DNA of 31,477 nt from Planctomycetales bacterium (lineage in GTDB: Bacteria > Planctomycetota > Phycisphaerae > SM23-33): contig JAUVIQ010000005.1 of the NCBI GenBank assembly GCA_030592655.1, positions 1 through 31,477 of the forward strand, in the 5' to 3' direction. Under the pieces are notes generated by a model. That model saw only the letters and a program-made list of their open reading frames with translations. It was not told the origin of the DNA and made no database searches. Positions 1 to 8,255 of this stretch are shown piece after piece (within the stretch, counting starts at the first letter, position 1; each line of letters starts with the position of its first letter). Made by a program: the position numbers and the translations under genes.

Positions 1-60
1 ACGTGTGAAGATGTATCGTTATCTCTCATTCCAGTTGGTACATAAAATGGGGGCACGCCA

Positions 61-79
61 CACGGGCGGAAGCCCGTGG
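61..79. repeat. REP-like palindrome, copy 1
   Basis: A short palindrome reads CACGGGC, a four-base GGAA loop, then GCCCGTG followed by G. The same design recurs at 193-212 with a different loop, and a third half-copy (CCCGTGG) lies at 254-260. Repeated GC-rich palindromes of this type between genes look like REP elements. No transposase is visible nearby. Confidence 0.5.
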
Positions 80-97
80 TAAAATCGACCAATATGT

Positions 98-178
98 ACA
101 AGCCCCATCGGGGCGCCTTGATATTGTTACCGTCGTGGGTTACGGTTGGACAAGACGCCCCCATGGGGCTTGTTTTTT
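98..178 (+). terminator. Long hairpin terminator of an upstream, unseen gene
   Basis: ACAAGCCCCAT (98-108) pairs with ATGGGGCTTGT (163-173). The inner segments GGGGCG (110-115) and CTTG (117-120) pair with CGCCCC (156-161) and CAAG (151-154). This gives about 21 paired bases with only two mismatches. An inner hairpin, ACCGT (129-133) with ACGGT (142-146), sits in the loop. A run of six T follows the right arm, as in a rho-independent terminator reading on the plus strand. The stem is longer than usual, so a MITE-like inverted repeat is an alternative. Confidence 0.55.
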
Positions 179-192
179 CATCGGCACCTTTT

Positions 193-212
193 CCACGGGC
201 TGCCGCCCGTGG
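193..212. repeat. REP-like palindrome, copy 2
   Basis: CCACGGGC (193-200), loop TGCC, GCCCGTGG (205-212): a perfect 8-bp inverted repeat matching the copy at 61-79 in its arms. The motif TAAGAAAG follows at 214-221 and again at 241-248, next to a third CCCGTGG half-site at 254-260. Confidence 0.5.
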
Positions 213-267
213 CTAAGAAAGACGACCCTACGGGTCTAGATAAGAAAGGAACACCCGTGGTGACACC

Positions 268-828
268 ATGCATTGGTTGAATATTCTTGGAATTTCGGTG
301 GCCCTTGGGATGGACGCCTTTGCCGTGGCCATAGCGGCGGGGCTGAACATTGAGCGTCTGACGGGGCGGCATGTCTTTCGGCTGGCGTTTTTCTTCGGAT
401 TCTTCCAGTTCGCAATGGCGGTTCTGGGATGGCTTGCAGGAAGGACGATCGACGTCTATATAAGCGCATTCGACCATTGGGTGGCCTTTGGCTTGCTGGC
501 TGCCATCGGGGGCAAGATGCTGTGGGAAGCGTGGAGCGGTAAAGTGCCGGCCAGCCACTCCGACCCGACACGCGGATGGACGGTAATCGTACGATCGGTG
601 GCTACGAGCATCGACGCTCTTGCGGCGGGTATGAGCATGGCGTTTATCGGCGTTTCAATCTACCTGCCGAGCGTGGTTATAGGGATTGTCGCCGCCGTTA
701 TGACCGCAATCGGCATTCGCTTCGGTAGTCGGCTTGGGCGAAGGGGCGGGCGATGGGCCGAGGTGCTCGGCGGGGTCGTCCTGATCGGAATAGGCCTGCA
801 AATCCTCATCTCACACCTGTACGCATAA
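268..828 (+). CDS. mntP: Manganese efflux pump MntP
   Basis: This is a 186-residue integral membrane protein of the MntP (DUF204) family, which exports Mn2+ across the inner membrane. The length fits the family (about 185-190 residues). The sequence has two halves, each with a conserved acidic motif in a membrane helix: GMDAFAVA near residue 15 and SIDALAAGMS near residue 115. About six hydrophobic segments can be read. The ATG at 268 is preceded by GGTGA at 259-263. An alternative purine stretch, AAAGGA, lies farther upstream in the loop of an ACGGGT/ACCCGT inverted repeat (230-258). I looked for the yybP-ykoY manganese riboswitch that often precedes mntP and did not recognise its conserved core. 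The gene ends in TAA and converges with the large minus-strand gene downstream. It appears unrelated to the polysaccharide cluster. Confidence 0.93.
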   Translation: MHWLNILGISVALGMDAFAVAIAAGLNIERLTGRHVFRLAFFFGFFQFAMAVLGWLAGRTIDVYISAFDHWVAFGLLAAIGGKMLWEAWSGKVPASHSDPTRGWTVIVRSVATSIDALAAGMSMAFIGVSIYLPSVVIGIVAAVMTAIGIRFGSRLGRRGGRWAEVLGGVVLIGIGLQILISHLYA

Positions 829-901
829 CCTTGCTCCGGAACCATTGGTTTGGCGGGTGTTATCAAAAACCCCCATAGTTTGAGTTGGCTCATCGATTTA
901 G

Positions 902-3900
902 TTACTGAACTGCCTGACGGCGCCTCCGACGGAAAAGCACGCCCAGGCCGCCGAAGCCGAGCAGCGCCAGTGTCGCAGGTTCGGGGACCTGGTGCACACC
1001 GCCGTTACCGACACTGTCTGTAATCGCACCATCAAACGTTCCATTCAGGTAGTAGAGGTTCAGGCCGTTGAGGTCGAGCGTCGAACCGGCTCCGAGAATC
1101 AGTTTTTCGACGTAGAGCGCCTCGCTGCCTTCCCAGCCGGGGCGGTTGTCGAACAGGTTCACCAGTTGCAGCTGCCCGATGTCGTCGCCGCCGAGTTGCA
1201 GCGTGCCGAGTGCGAAGTTATCGTCATATCCTTCCATTACCGGTCCCATGTCCTCACCAGCGGCCTCGAACGGGTCGATGTCTGTCGTCCCGCCCTCGAA
1301 AATCAGCGTCAGATTGATCATATCGGCCAGTGCGGCCGGGTCGGTGCTTGTGTTTTCAAAGGCCGAACCTGTCATGTGGATTGCAGAGCCATCCACCGAT
1401 GAGAGGGCTGCGCCGGGTCCAAATTTCAGCCTGTTGGAAACGACGAGGTTGGCATCGGTGTTCTGCAGGTTCAGAGTTCCGGTTCCGTCGGAACCGACGT
1501 TGAGATCAGTGGTAGTCAGGCCCGTCGTATAACCACTGGACCCGCCAAAGAGGATATCAGTCCTGCCTCCTGATGACAATTCCAGACCGCCGGAAAGATT
1601 AAGTTCGTTCCCCGGCGTAACGGCGACCGTACCCTGGCATAGTACAGGATCGTTTATAGTACCTGAACCGGCGACCGTCTTGCCGACGGGGATGGTAAGG
1701 TCCGTCCCTGCAACATGCGTCAGGCCTGCATTGTTGTAACTGCCGAACACATCGGCAGGGTTATATTCTTCGGGGATGATCAGCAGAGAGCCTTCACCGA
1801 GCGTAAGTGCGGCATTTCCGGCGTTGACGAAACTACCTTCGGAGATATCAACGATCGCGTTTTCGATGGCTAGAGTGTTTCCCGTTCCGGCGAAGTCGAA
1901 TTGACCGTCGTTCTTCATGCCGCCGGTGATGATCAGCGTTCCTCCGGTCCACTCATATCGGCCGTTCGCGCCGATGACAAGGTGCCTGACCGAGTTCGTC
2001 CCGCCGGACTGCTTGAATAGGGCGCTACCGTAAAACCCTATCTTTTCAACGTCGGCTGACAGGTAGCCAGTGCCGCTCAGCTCGTAGGTGCCGTTGGTGC
2101 TACCGCTATATCCCAGCGCGAGCATGTCGCTGACCGTGTTGGTTCCGCCATACTGGCAGATCTTTCCTGTCTCGACTAGCTGATTCTGGGCATGAAGTTC
2201 GCCGTTGTGGAGGTTATACCTTGCCTCCACGGCGAGAGTCTCGCTCACCGAATTCGTACCACCAGTCTGGTTCATTAAGCCGTTTAGTATTATCTCATTA
2301 TCAACTTTCAGCAGACCGTCAACGAGTTCGTACGTGGCGGCAGGAGAGTTGTCACAACCTACTCTCAAAGAGGACGCGTCAAATGTGCCCCCGTCCTGAA
2401 TGAACTTGGCTTTCCCGAGGTAACCTACATTAACATCGCCCGCTGAGAGTTCGCTGTTGCCGCTCATCTGATACGTGCATATTGGAGAATCGCTTAAAAC
2501 GCCGCTGTGGTAAGCGATATACATCTTTTCGCCGACAACAACCTTCCCGCCGGTTTGAATGAAATCTCCTCGACCGTATAGGCCTACTTTGATGCATATA
2601 GTGGTCAGCTCGCCCTCTCTCAATTCATAGACGCCGGAAGCATCGTCCGAGCCGAGGCTCACCCCGTGTATGTTCACACTGCCGCCTGTCTGGGTGAACT
2701 TACCGTCAGCGGATACTCCGACACGCAGACTGGCGTAATTGCGGCTGATGAGACTGCCGCTGGTTATTCCGGAAACAATGTCATTTACTAACACATGGCC
2801 GTTGCCCAAGTCCACGTGCCCGCCGCCCATAATCTCCAGACCGTCCATGAGGTCAAGGCCCTTGTATGGGTCCCCGCCGGGAATGACGAGTGAACCAGAG
2901 CATTGTAGGTGATCTTCGAACTCAGCACTCTCATTCGAGTGAACACCGCTGAATATAAGGTTCACCCCCGCCGGAATCACCAGCGTTTCGCCTACCGTGT
3001 GCACCAGGCCTGTCGTGGTAAAACTTTTGAAGAGCGTTTCAGGATCAAACCCTTCCTCCTTGATAATCAGCGAGTTTGGAACCCCTGCAAGAGACACCTC
3101 TTCGGAGTTGTATATGCTTCCCGAGGCCAGTCGGCGAAAGTCAAGTATCCCACCCTCGGCGATGTGAATTGTCGTGGTTGTTCCCGTAAAGTCTAACTCT
3201 CCCTGGATATCCCAGGCGCCGATATTCAGCGTTCCGTCAGTGTATTCATATCGTCCACCGCTCAGGATGTGAAGATACCCCACTGTGTTCGTTCCGCCGC
3301 TCTGGCAAAAACGGCCGGCAGGACCGATTCTTTCCGAACCGGCCAAGACGTCTCCATGGATCAATGTATAGGTTCCCGATCCGCCACTGATTCCCAAGAG
3401 GATACTTTCGTTGACAGTTACGAGACCGTCAGTTTGTGTGAAGGTTCCGGTGCCTGAGCCATCTGCGACCCATAAATAGGTCGCGTTCAATTGTCCCCCA
3501 CTCATTTCGTACGCTGCCTGCGAACTATCATAATAGGAAAGGTAAATGCTTTCAGCATTGTTTATTCCCCCCTCTTGTACGAATGAACCAATACAGTTAC
3601 TGTACATGCCTATCCATTCGACACCTGCTGTTAACTCGCCTGTCCCCCTCAACACGTAGGTTCCCTGTTGGTTGTGGTCGTACCCGATAAAGAGACCACC
3701 GCCAACGACGGTTCCGCCGTCTTGTGTAAACGTGCCGGCAACATCCGATTCCCCCACCCACATCTCATCGAGTGAAATCGAACCGCTGGAAATTCCTGAG
3801 ATTTCATCTTTCACCGTTAGTTCACCGCTGCCCAGATCGACCTGGCCGTTGCTGTACACTTTCAGACCATCGTCAAGTTGAATTGATTTGCCCTCCGTTG

Positions 3901-5170
3901 CCGTAAGGGTCCCTTCACAGATCACATAACTGTTGATATCACCACTGAATTGAACGGTTTGGCCCTGGGTAATGTGTATGGGCTGACCGCTGACCTGAAC
4001 CAGCCCTTCGGTTTGGAAGGTCCCGAAAGCAGTGTAAGGGTCAAAGCCCGGCGCGACGATTGTAAAAGAGTTCGCACCAACAAGCAGCGAAGCATTGCCT
4101 GAATCCAGTACACTGCCGCCGGACAGATCGACAAATCCACCGTCAGCCACATTAACCGTCACATCCGATCCCAAAAAATCGAACTCGCCCTTCTTTAGGA
4201 CCAGTGATGAGTTGACCTGAAGTGTTCCACCGGTGAATTCATATCTGCTTCTGCTGTATTTCGTGCCGATGGTCATGTCATCCACAGTATTTGTACCGCC
4301 GCTTTGCTGAAACGTGCCCCAATAGGTATTCGCCCCTACGGTCAGTGTAGGAGTAGTAAGTTGACCGCCCCTTAACTCGTAGATGTGATCACCGCCGCTG
4401 TAATCACAGCCTCTGATGAGCAGTTCCGTTCCGACCAGGTTGGTCCCACCGGTCTGTATGAAGCGGCCGGTGCCCGTGGTGGCATACAGATCACCGATAG
4501 TCAATTTATCCACGGACAACTGGCCGGCTGAAAGCTCGAATGCGCTGCTTCGGTCGGACCAGCCTTGTACGTCAAGGCTGCCCAGCTCGGCGGTGCCGCC
4601 TGTTTGCTGAAAGAGCCCGGTACCCGTTCTGCCAATCATGACGGCCGTTCCCGCGAGATGGCCGGTTCCGCTCAGATTGTACGTCCCGGTTCCACTAGAC
4701 CCAGTCCCACCAATCTCCAATGACCCTACGGTGTGCGTTCCTCCCGTTTGACTGAACAGGCCTGTTCCCTTACTCCCAACTTTGGTCGCGCCGGTCGTCA
4801 ACTGACCCGAACCGCTCAGAAAATACGTTCCCTCGCCACCGTCACGGCCCAACGTAAAACTTTCCTGAACCAGGAGGTGGCCACCTATATGCGTTAGAGT
4901 GCCTGTGTTATCGTCGTCGTAACCATAACCAATCCCAACCCATTTTGCTTCAGCCTGCCCAGAGGCAAAGTCGGCCGTTCCTCCATTCTTTATGCAGGCA
5001 TAATCGCCGGATTCGGGTAAACCGGCCGTCCAGTTGCCGGGGACAAACCAATCACCGGGACTGCTTGGGTCGTGCTGCCAGTAGGTATTATCACCTCGGA
5101 CCGGAACGACGGCTGACGTTAGCAGAACAATACAAACGAGGGATAAGGCGAATCGTCGTGAGCGCACCAT
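902..5170 (-). CDS. PEP-CTERM sorted, repeat-rich extracellular protein
   Basis: This is a 1422-residue secreted protein. I chose the ATG at 5168-5170 because GGAGG lies five bases upstream and the start gives a clean signal peptide (basic MVRSRRF, hydrophobic core, cut near VRG). An in-frame ATG 13 codons upstream would prefix an acidic stretch and fits poorly. The body is built of 40-60 residue units of the type GTFTQTGGTNTV...LxIG...GTYELSGGxL, which suggests a right-handed beta-helix. On a larger scale there are three long repeats, each with a GFDPxxxFxSFxTxGLVHV-like block (around 4040, 3050 and 1760). The C-terminus is a textbook PEP-CTERM tail: VPEPATLALLGFGGLGVL followed by five arginines. 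Such tails direct proteins to exosortase-type processing and the cell surface in EPS-producing bacteria. No exosortase gene is in the window. The exact role is unknown; structural or adhesive is likely. Confidence 0.9.
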   Translation of the reverse strand: MVRSRRFALSLVCIVLLTSAVVPVRGDNTYWQHDPSSPGDWFVPGNWTAGLPESGDYACIKNGGTADFASGQAEAKWVGIGYGYDDDNTGTLTHIGGHLLVQESFTLGRDGGEGTYFLSGSGQLTTGATKVGSKGTGLFSQTGGTHTVGSLEIGGTGSSGTGTYNLSGTGHLAGTAVMIGRTGTGLFQQTGGTAELGSLDVQGWSDRSSAFELSAGQLSVDKLTIGDLYATTGTGRFIQTGGTNLVGTELLIRGCDYSGGDHIYELRGGQLTTPTLTVGANTYWGTFQQSGGTNTVDDMTIGTKYSRSRYEFTGGTLQVNSSLVLKKGEFDFLGSDVTVNVADGGFVDLSGGSVLDSGNASLLVGANSFTIVAPGFDPYTAFGTFQTEGLVQVSGQPIHITQGQTVQFSGDINSYVICEGTLTATEGKSIQLDDGLKVYSNGQVDLGSGELTVKDEISGISSGSISLDEMWVGESDVAGTFTQDGGTVVGGGLFIGYDHNQQGTYVLRGTGELTAGVEWIGMYSNCIGSFVQEGGINNAESIYLSYYDSSQAAYEMSGGQLNATYLWVADGSGTGTFTQTDGLVTVNESILLGISGGSGTYTLIHGDVLAGSERIGPAGRFCQSGGTNTVGYLHILSGGRYEYTDGTLNIGAWDIQGELDFTGTTTTIHIAEGGILDFRRLASGSIYNSEEVSLAGVPNSLIIKEEGFDPETLFKSFTTTGLVHTVGETLVIPAGVNLIFSGVHSNESAEFEDHLQCSGSLVIPGGDPYKGLDLMDGLEIMGGGHVDLGNGHVLVNDIVSGITSGSLISRNYASLRVGVSADGKFTQTGGSVNIHGVSLGSDDASGVYELREGELTTICIKVGLYGRGDFIQTGGKVVVGEKMYIAYHSGVLSDSPICTYQMSGNSELSAGDVNVGYLGKAKFIQDGGTFDASSLRVGCDNSPAATYELVDGLLKVDNEIILNGLMNQTGGTNSVSETLAVEARYNLHNGELHAQNQLVETGKICQYGGTNTVSDMLALGYSGSTNGTYELSGTGYLSADVEKIGFYGSALFKQSGGTNSVRHLVIGANGRYEWTGGTLIITGGMKNDGQFDFAGTGNTLAIENAIVDISEGSFVNAGNAALTLGEGSLLIIPEEYNPADVFGSYNNAGLTHVAGTDLTIPVGKTVAGSGTINDPVLCQGTVAVTPGNELNLSGGLELSSGGRTDILFGGSSGYTTGLTTTDLNVGSDGTGTLNLQNTDANLVVSNRLKFGPGAALSSVDGSAIHMTGSAFENTSTDPAALADMINLTLIFEGGTTDIDPFEAAGEDMGPVMEGYDDNFALGTLQLGGDDIGQLQLVNLFDNRPGWEGSEALYVEKLILGAGSTLDLNGLNLYYLNGTFDGAITDSVGNGGVHQVPEPATLALLGFGGLGVLFRRRRRQAVQ

Positions 5171-5265
5171 TGATGCCTCCTTTTCTTCAGCATCAGGCAG
5201 GAAAAGCAAAGATCGCAGCCAACCTGACGAGCAATAGCAATAGTTACAAAAATCGCATAAAACGA

Positions 5266-5274
5266 ATTATACCA
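5266..5274 (-). promoter_or_regulatory. Extended -10 promoter for the PEP-CTERM gene
   Basis: On the minus strand the sequence reads TGGTATAAT: a perfect -10 hexamer with the TGn extension. The best -35 at 16-17 bp is poor (TTCGTA or CTTCGT), which is tolerated with an extended -10. Transcription would start near 5259, leaving a leader of about 90 bases before the ATG at 5170. The same nine bases occur before gspE. Confidence 0.5.
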
Positions 5275-5477
5275 CAAATCCCGAAAATACGAAGTAAAAA
5301 ACCAACGGACGTTTTACTTTTTCGCCTTGTTCCGTCGCTGCTGCCTTATCAGACACGGCTGGGGGTGGAAAATTTGCGCCAAATCAAATAAAAAGCATTT
5401 CGGGAATTGCGGGGGTACACCCGGCACCTGTGCCCACCGAAAACTCCATCCGGCCCAAAGACCGCCGCCGAATTATA

Positions 5478-5505
5478 TTGACGAAGTGCGGCATCTCGCT
5501 ATAGT
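5478..5505 (+). promoter_or_regulatory. Sigma-70-like promoter for the polysaccharide cluster
   Basis: TTGACG (5478-5483), a 16-bp spacer and TATAGT (5500-5505) match the -35 and -10 consensus at five of six positions each. It lies about 130 bases upstream of the permease gene and is the only good promoter seen before that row of co-directional genes. Confidence 0.5.
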
Positions 5506-5636
5506 ATTTTCCTCTGGATTTTTGGGTACGGAAAGCCAATGCGGGAACCTTCCGTGCGACGGCGTTGTGCCCGCGTGTGCGAAGGGTTCACGCCCGTAGC
5601 GGCGCAGTGGAATCGCTTGATATTGGTGATGTTTTG

Positions 5637-6452
5637 ATGAAAAGTCTAATAGGTTTTTTCAGCGATCCCGTTTTAGTGCTGTGGAAGTATCGTAGTCTTC
5701 TTCGGCAGACGACCTGGAGCGATATCGGCGCGCGCTTTGCCGGGTCGGTCCTGGGATTGGCGTGGCTGGTCGCCTATCCGCTGCTGTTCCTGGGGACCTA
5801 CGCGGTGGTGTATCTGTTTATTGTACCGGTGCGGTTCCCCGACCTGCTCGATTCCAGCATGGAATACGTGGTGGTGATCTTCTGCGGCCTGATTCCGTTC
5901 CTCGGATTCGCCGAAGCGCTGAGCCTTGGCGTTGTCTCCGTTACAATGAATGCCAGCCTGATTAAGAACACGCTGTTTCCGATCGAGTTAATCCCCGTCA
6001 AGGCCGTGTTGACCGCCCAGGCCACGCAGGTCGTCGGGATCGTCATACTCCTGGTTTCCGTTACGGTGCTCGGCAGGCTCACGTGGTGGGCGATGCTGCT
6101 TCCCGCCGTCTGGCTGCTGCAAATCATGTTCTCGATCGGGCTGATATGGATCCTGTCGAGCCTGAACGTCATCATGCGCGATCTTCAGACGGTCATAGGC
6201 ATCGTGATCCTGATACTCATGATAGGCAGCCCGATTGCCTGGACGGTTGAGATGATACCGGCGAACCTCAGGCCTCTGTTGGGGCTGAATCCGCTCTACT
6301 ATATGATCCTTTCCTATCAGGACGTCCTGATGATGGGGCGGTGGCCGATGCACAATATCTTCTGGATCCTGATGGGGATATCGATGGTAAGTTTCTTCGG
6401 CGGGTACTGGTTTTTCAGCCGCATGAAAAAGGTGTTCGTGGACAATGTCTGA
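5637..6452 (+). CDS. ABC-2 type polysaccharide export permease (Wzm/TagG-like)
   Basis: This is a 271-residue inner-membrane permease of the ABC-2 family, the channel half of a Wzm/Wzt-type exporter for capsule, O-antigen or teichoic acid-like polymers. I chose the ATG at 5637 (MKSLIGFF). The open frame continues upstream but its first 24 codons look non-coding. The sequence shows an amphipathic N-terminal stretch ending in WSDIGARFAGSVLG, about six hydrophobic segments, and the family-typical region LNPLYYMILSYQDVLMMGRWP before the last helix. The ribosome binding site is weak (GGTGAT). Its end overlaps the ATPase start by eight bases, so the two are translationally coupled and almost certainly partners. 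Substrate identity cannot be read from the permease itself. Confidence 0.9.
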   Translation: MKSLIGFFSDPVLVLWKYRSLLRQTTWSDIGARFAGSVLGLAWLVAYPLLFLGTYAVVYLFIVPVRFPDLLDSSMEYVVVIFCGLIPFLGFAEALSLGVVSVTMNASLIKNTLFPIELIPVKAVLTAQATQVVGIVILLVSVTVLGRLTWWAMLLPAVWLLQIMFSIGLIWILSSLNVIMRDLQTVIGIVILILMIGSPIAWTVEMIPANLRPLLGLNPLYYMILSYQDVLMMGRWPMHNIFWILMGISMVSFFGGYWFFSRMKKVFVDNV

Positions 6453-8247
6453 TACGACAATTCGCCTGCGCGGGCTGGGGAAGATGTACAGGCTTTACCG
6501 CCACCCCGCCGACAAGGTCGCCGACGCGCTCGGTATCAACCGCATCCTGTTCTGGCGAAAGCACTACTATCAGGAGTTCTGGGCGCTGCGCGGTCTGGAC
6601 CTGACGGTCGAAAGGGGTGAGCGACTGGGCATTATCGGGCAGAACGGCGCCGGCAAGACGACACTGTTGAAGATGCTCATCGGCAACGTCATGCCGACGG
6701 AAGGAACGGTAGAGGTTGGACGCCGCATCCAGGCATTGATGGAACTGGGCACGGGTTTTCATCCGGAATTCACAGGCCGGCGGAATATCTGGGCATCCCT
6801 TTCCTATCAGGGACTCACCGGCAACCAGATCAAAGCAAAGGAAGCCGAGATCATCGATTTTGCCGAATTGGAGGAATTCATCGATCATCCTGTTCGGACG
6901 TATTCGGCGGGGATGTATGCGCGCCTGGCATTTTCGGTCGCCACCTCGGTCAAGCCGGACATCCTCGTTATCGACGAGGTGCTCGGGGCGGGGGACGCTT
7001 ACTTTGTGGGCAAATGCGTCGATCGCATGAGGTCTTTGACCGATGAGGGTGTTACTGTAATCTTCGTCTCACACGACATGGCGTCCGTGCAGCGTTTTTG
7101 CAGCCGGGCAATCTGGCTTCAACGCGGGCGAGTCGTTGCCGATGGCGACGTGCTGGATGTAGCCAAGCGATATCTCAAGCACACGCGCGAGCGGGAGGAA
7201 AAGCGACTGCGGGCAATGAACGTGAAACTCCGTGAGGACGGCCCGCAAACGTCTCTGACTCAACCGGTCGAGTTCAAGAAGGTGATAGCCCATTTCGTTA
7301 CGTCCGGCCGGCTTTCCTGGCGAAGTCCACACCCGATAAGCCGAGTAACGATCCGAGGGGCCGATTCGGTTCTGGCTGAAGTTCACGTCGGTGAGACGAT
7401 GGATAACGACGTCTCCTCGCCCAGTCACACGATAATTGAGCCTGGTGCGACCGGCTGGGGCGAAGCGGTAAAGGTGGCGGAGCGGTACTGTCGCGAGTTA
7501 AAGTCGATAGACTACAAATCATTCCACGCTGCCCTGCAACTGGGGCTGGATTTGAGTGCGCTCGAGTCCGGCGGGCCATACTGGGCGGAGATCGAGCACT
7601 TTGACGCAGGATCTGAACCCTTCCAGTTTGAACTGTTCGACGGCGAGAAGTATCTACAGGCAGGTACGATCAATCCCTCGGGAACGGAGAGGTGGTGCGT
7701 AGCGAAATTGCCTCTGGATGAGGTCTTGCCGCTGATTTTCAAGGATGGTTACGGCGACGCCGGCGCACCCGCTGCGCAACCGACCGAGGAAGTCATTGAT
7801 ATCCACGGCGGAGAAGACGCCCGAATCGAGAGCGTTGACTTCCTGAACCTTCAGGGTCAAGAGCGGTTCGTCTTCTCGCTCGGTGAGCCAATGAAGATGA
7901 GAATCAAGTATCGCGTCCTGAAACCCATTGAAAAAATCATGATCGTATTAGCCATCTTTACGCGGGACGGAATTCCGGTCTATAACGAGGCGCAGCCACC
8001 AGTCGAGGACTCTCTCAAGCCCGGGACCTATTCGATGGAATACGTATTTGATCCGGCCCCGTTCGGCCCGAGGGACTACGTGGTCAGCACGGGACTGTTT
8101 CCCGAGTTTGACGTGTCGGACGATTCCCGGCTGCAACCCCATTATTGTATCTGGGACCGTCGGAGTTGTTTCCGTGTGGAAAAGCCTCAAGGGGTCCAGA
8201 TAGAATTGGGCCTGCTGCGATACGAGCCTGTCAAGAGGAAGGCTTGA
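6445..8247 (+). CDS. ABC transporter ATPase, Wzt-type, with substrate-binding C-terminal domain
   Basis: This 600-residue protein is the ATPase half of the polysaccharide exporter. Residues 1-240 form the nucleotide-binding domain: Walker A GQNGAGKTT at 65-73, signature YSAGM at 153-157 (the variant typical of Wzt/TagH rather than LSGGQ), Walker B DILVIDE at 172-178, and switch histidine in VSHDMAS. Residues from about 452 to 595 look like the Wzt C-terminal beta-sandwich, which in known Wzt proteins recognises the modified end of the exported glycan. Between them (about 260-440) lies an additional beta-rich stretch that I do not recognise. It makes this protein longer than the usual 400-450 residue Wzt. 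The start overlaps the permease by eight bases, and the next gene starts eight bases after the stop. The extra domain may bind the glycan or a partner enzyme (inference). Confidence 0.9.
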   Translation: MSDTTIRLRGLGKMYRLYRHPADKVADALGINRILFWRKHYYQEFWALRGLDLTVERGERLGIIGQNGAGKTTLLKMLIGNVMPTEGTVEVGRRIQALMELGTGFHPEFTGRRNIWASLSYQGLTGNQIKAKEAEIIDFAELEEFIDHPVRTYSAGMYARLAFSVATSVKPDILVIDEVLGAGDAYFVGKCVDRMRSLTDEGVTVIFVSHDMASVQRFCSRAIWLQRGRVVADGDVLDVAKRYLKHTREREEKRLRAMNVKLREDGPQTSLTQPVEFKKVIAHFVTSGRLSWRSPHPISRVTIRGADSVLAEVHVGETMDNDVSSPSHTIIEPGATGWGEAVKVAERYCRELKSIDYKSFHAALQLGLDLSALESGGPYWAEIEHFDAGSEPFQFELFDGEKYLQAGTINPSGTERWCVAKLPLDEVLPLIFKDGYGDAGAPAAQPTEEVIDIHGGEDARIESVDFLNLQGQERFVFSLGEPMKMRIKYRVLKPIEKIMIVLAIFTRDGIPVYNEAQPPVEDSLKPGTYSMEYVFDPAPFGPRDYVVSTGLFPEFDVSDDSRLQPHYCIWDRRSCFRVEKPQGVQIELGLLRYEPVKRKA

Positions 8248-8255
8248 GAGGAAGA

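Larger units (their letters stand above)
5171..5636. other. Divergent intergenic region with two promoters
   Basis: This stretch separates the minus-strand PEP-CTERM gene from the plus-strand polysaccharide cluster. It is A/T-rich at 5230-5400. It holds the promoter candidates listed separately on each strand and the ribosome binding site of the PEP-CTERM gene. I see no RNA gene and no convincing small gene. Open frames here lack start signals and recognisable sequence. Confidence 0.6.

Noticed and set aside
178..267. yybP-ykoY manganese riboswitch before mntP
   Set aside because: I looked for its conserved core near the gene and found only palindromic repeats and weak hairpins.
5565..5636. 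Upstream extension of the permease frame to an earlier ATG
   Set aside because: The first 24 codons do not look like permease sequence, and the ATG at 5637 gives the normal N-terminus.
8145..8255. Upstream extension of the epimerase-like frame into the ATPase gene
   Set aside because: It overlaps 100 bases of well-conserved ATPase coding sequence. The ATG at 8256 has a ribosome binding site and sits eight bases after the stop.
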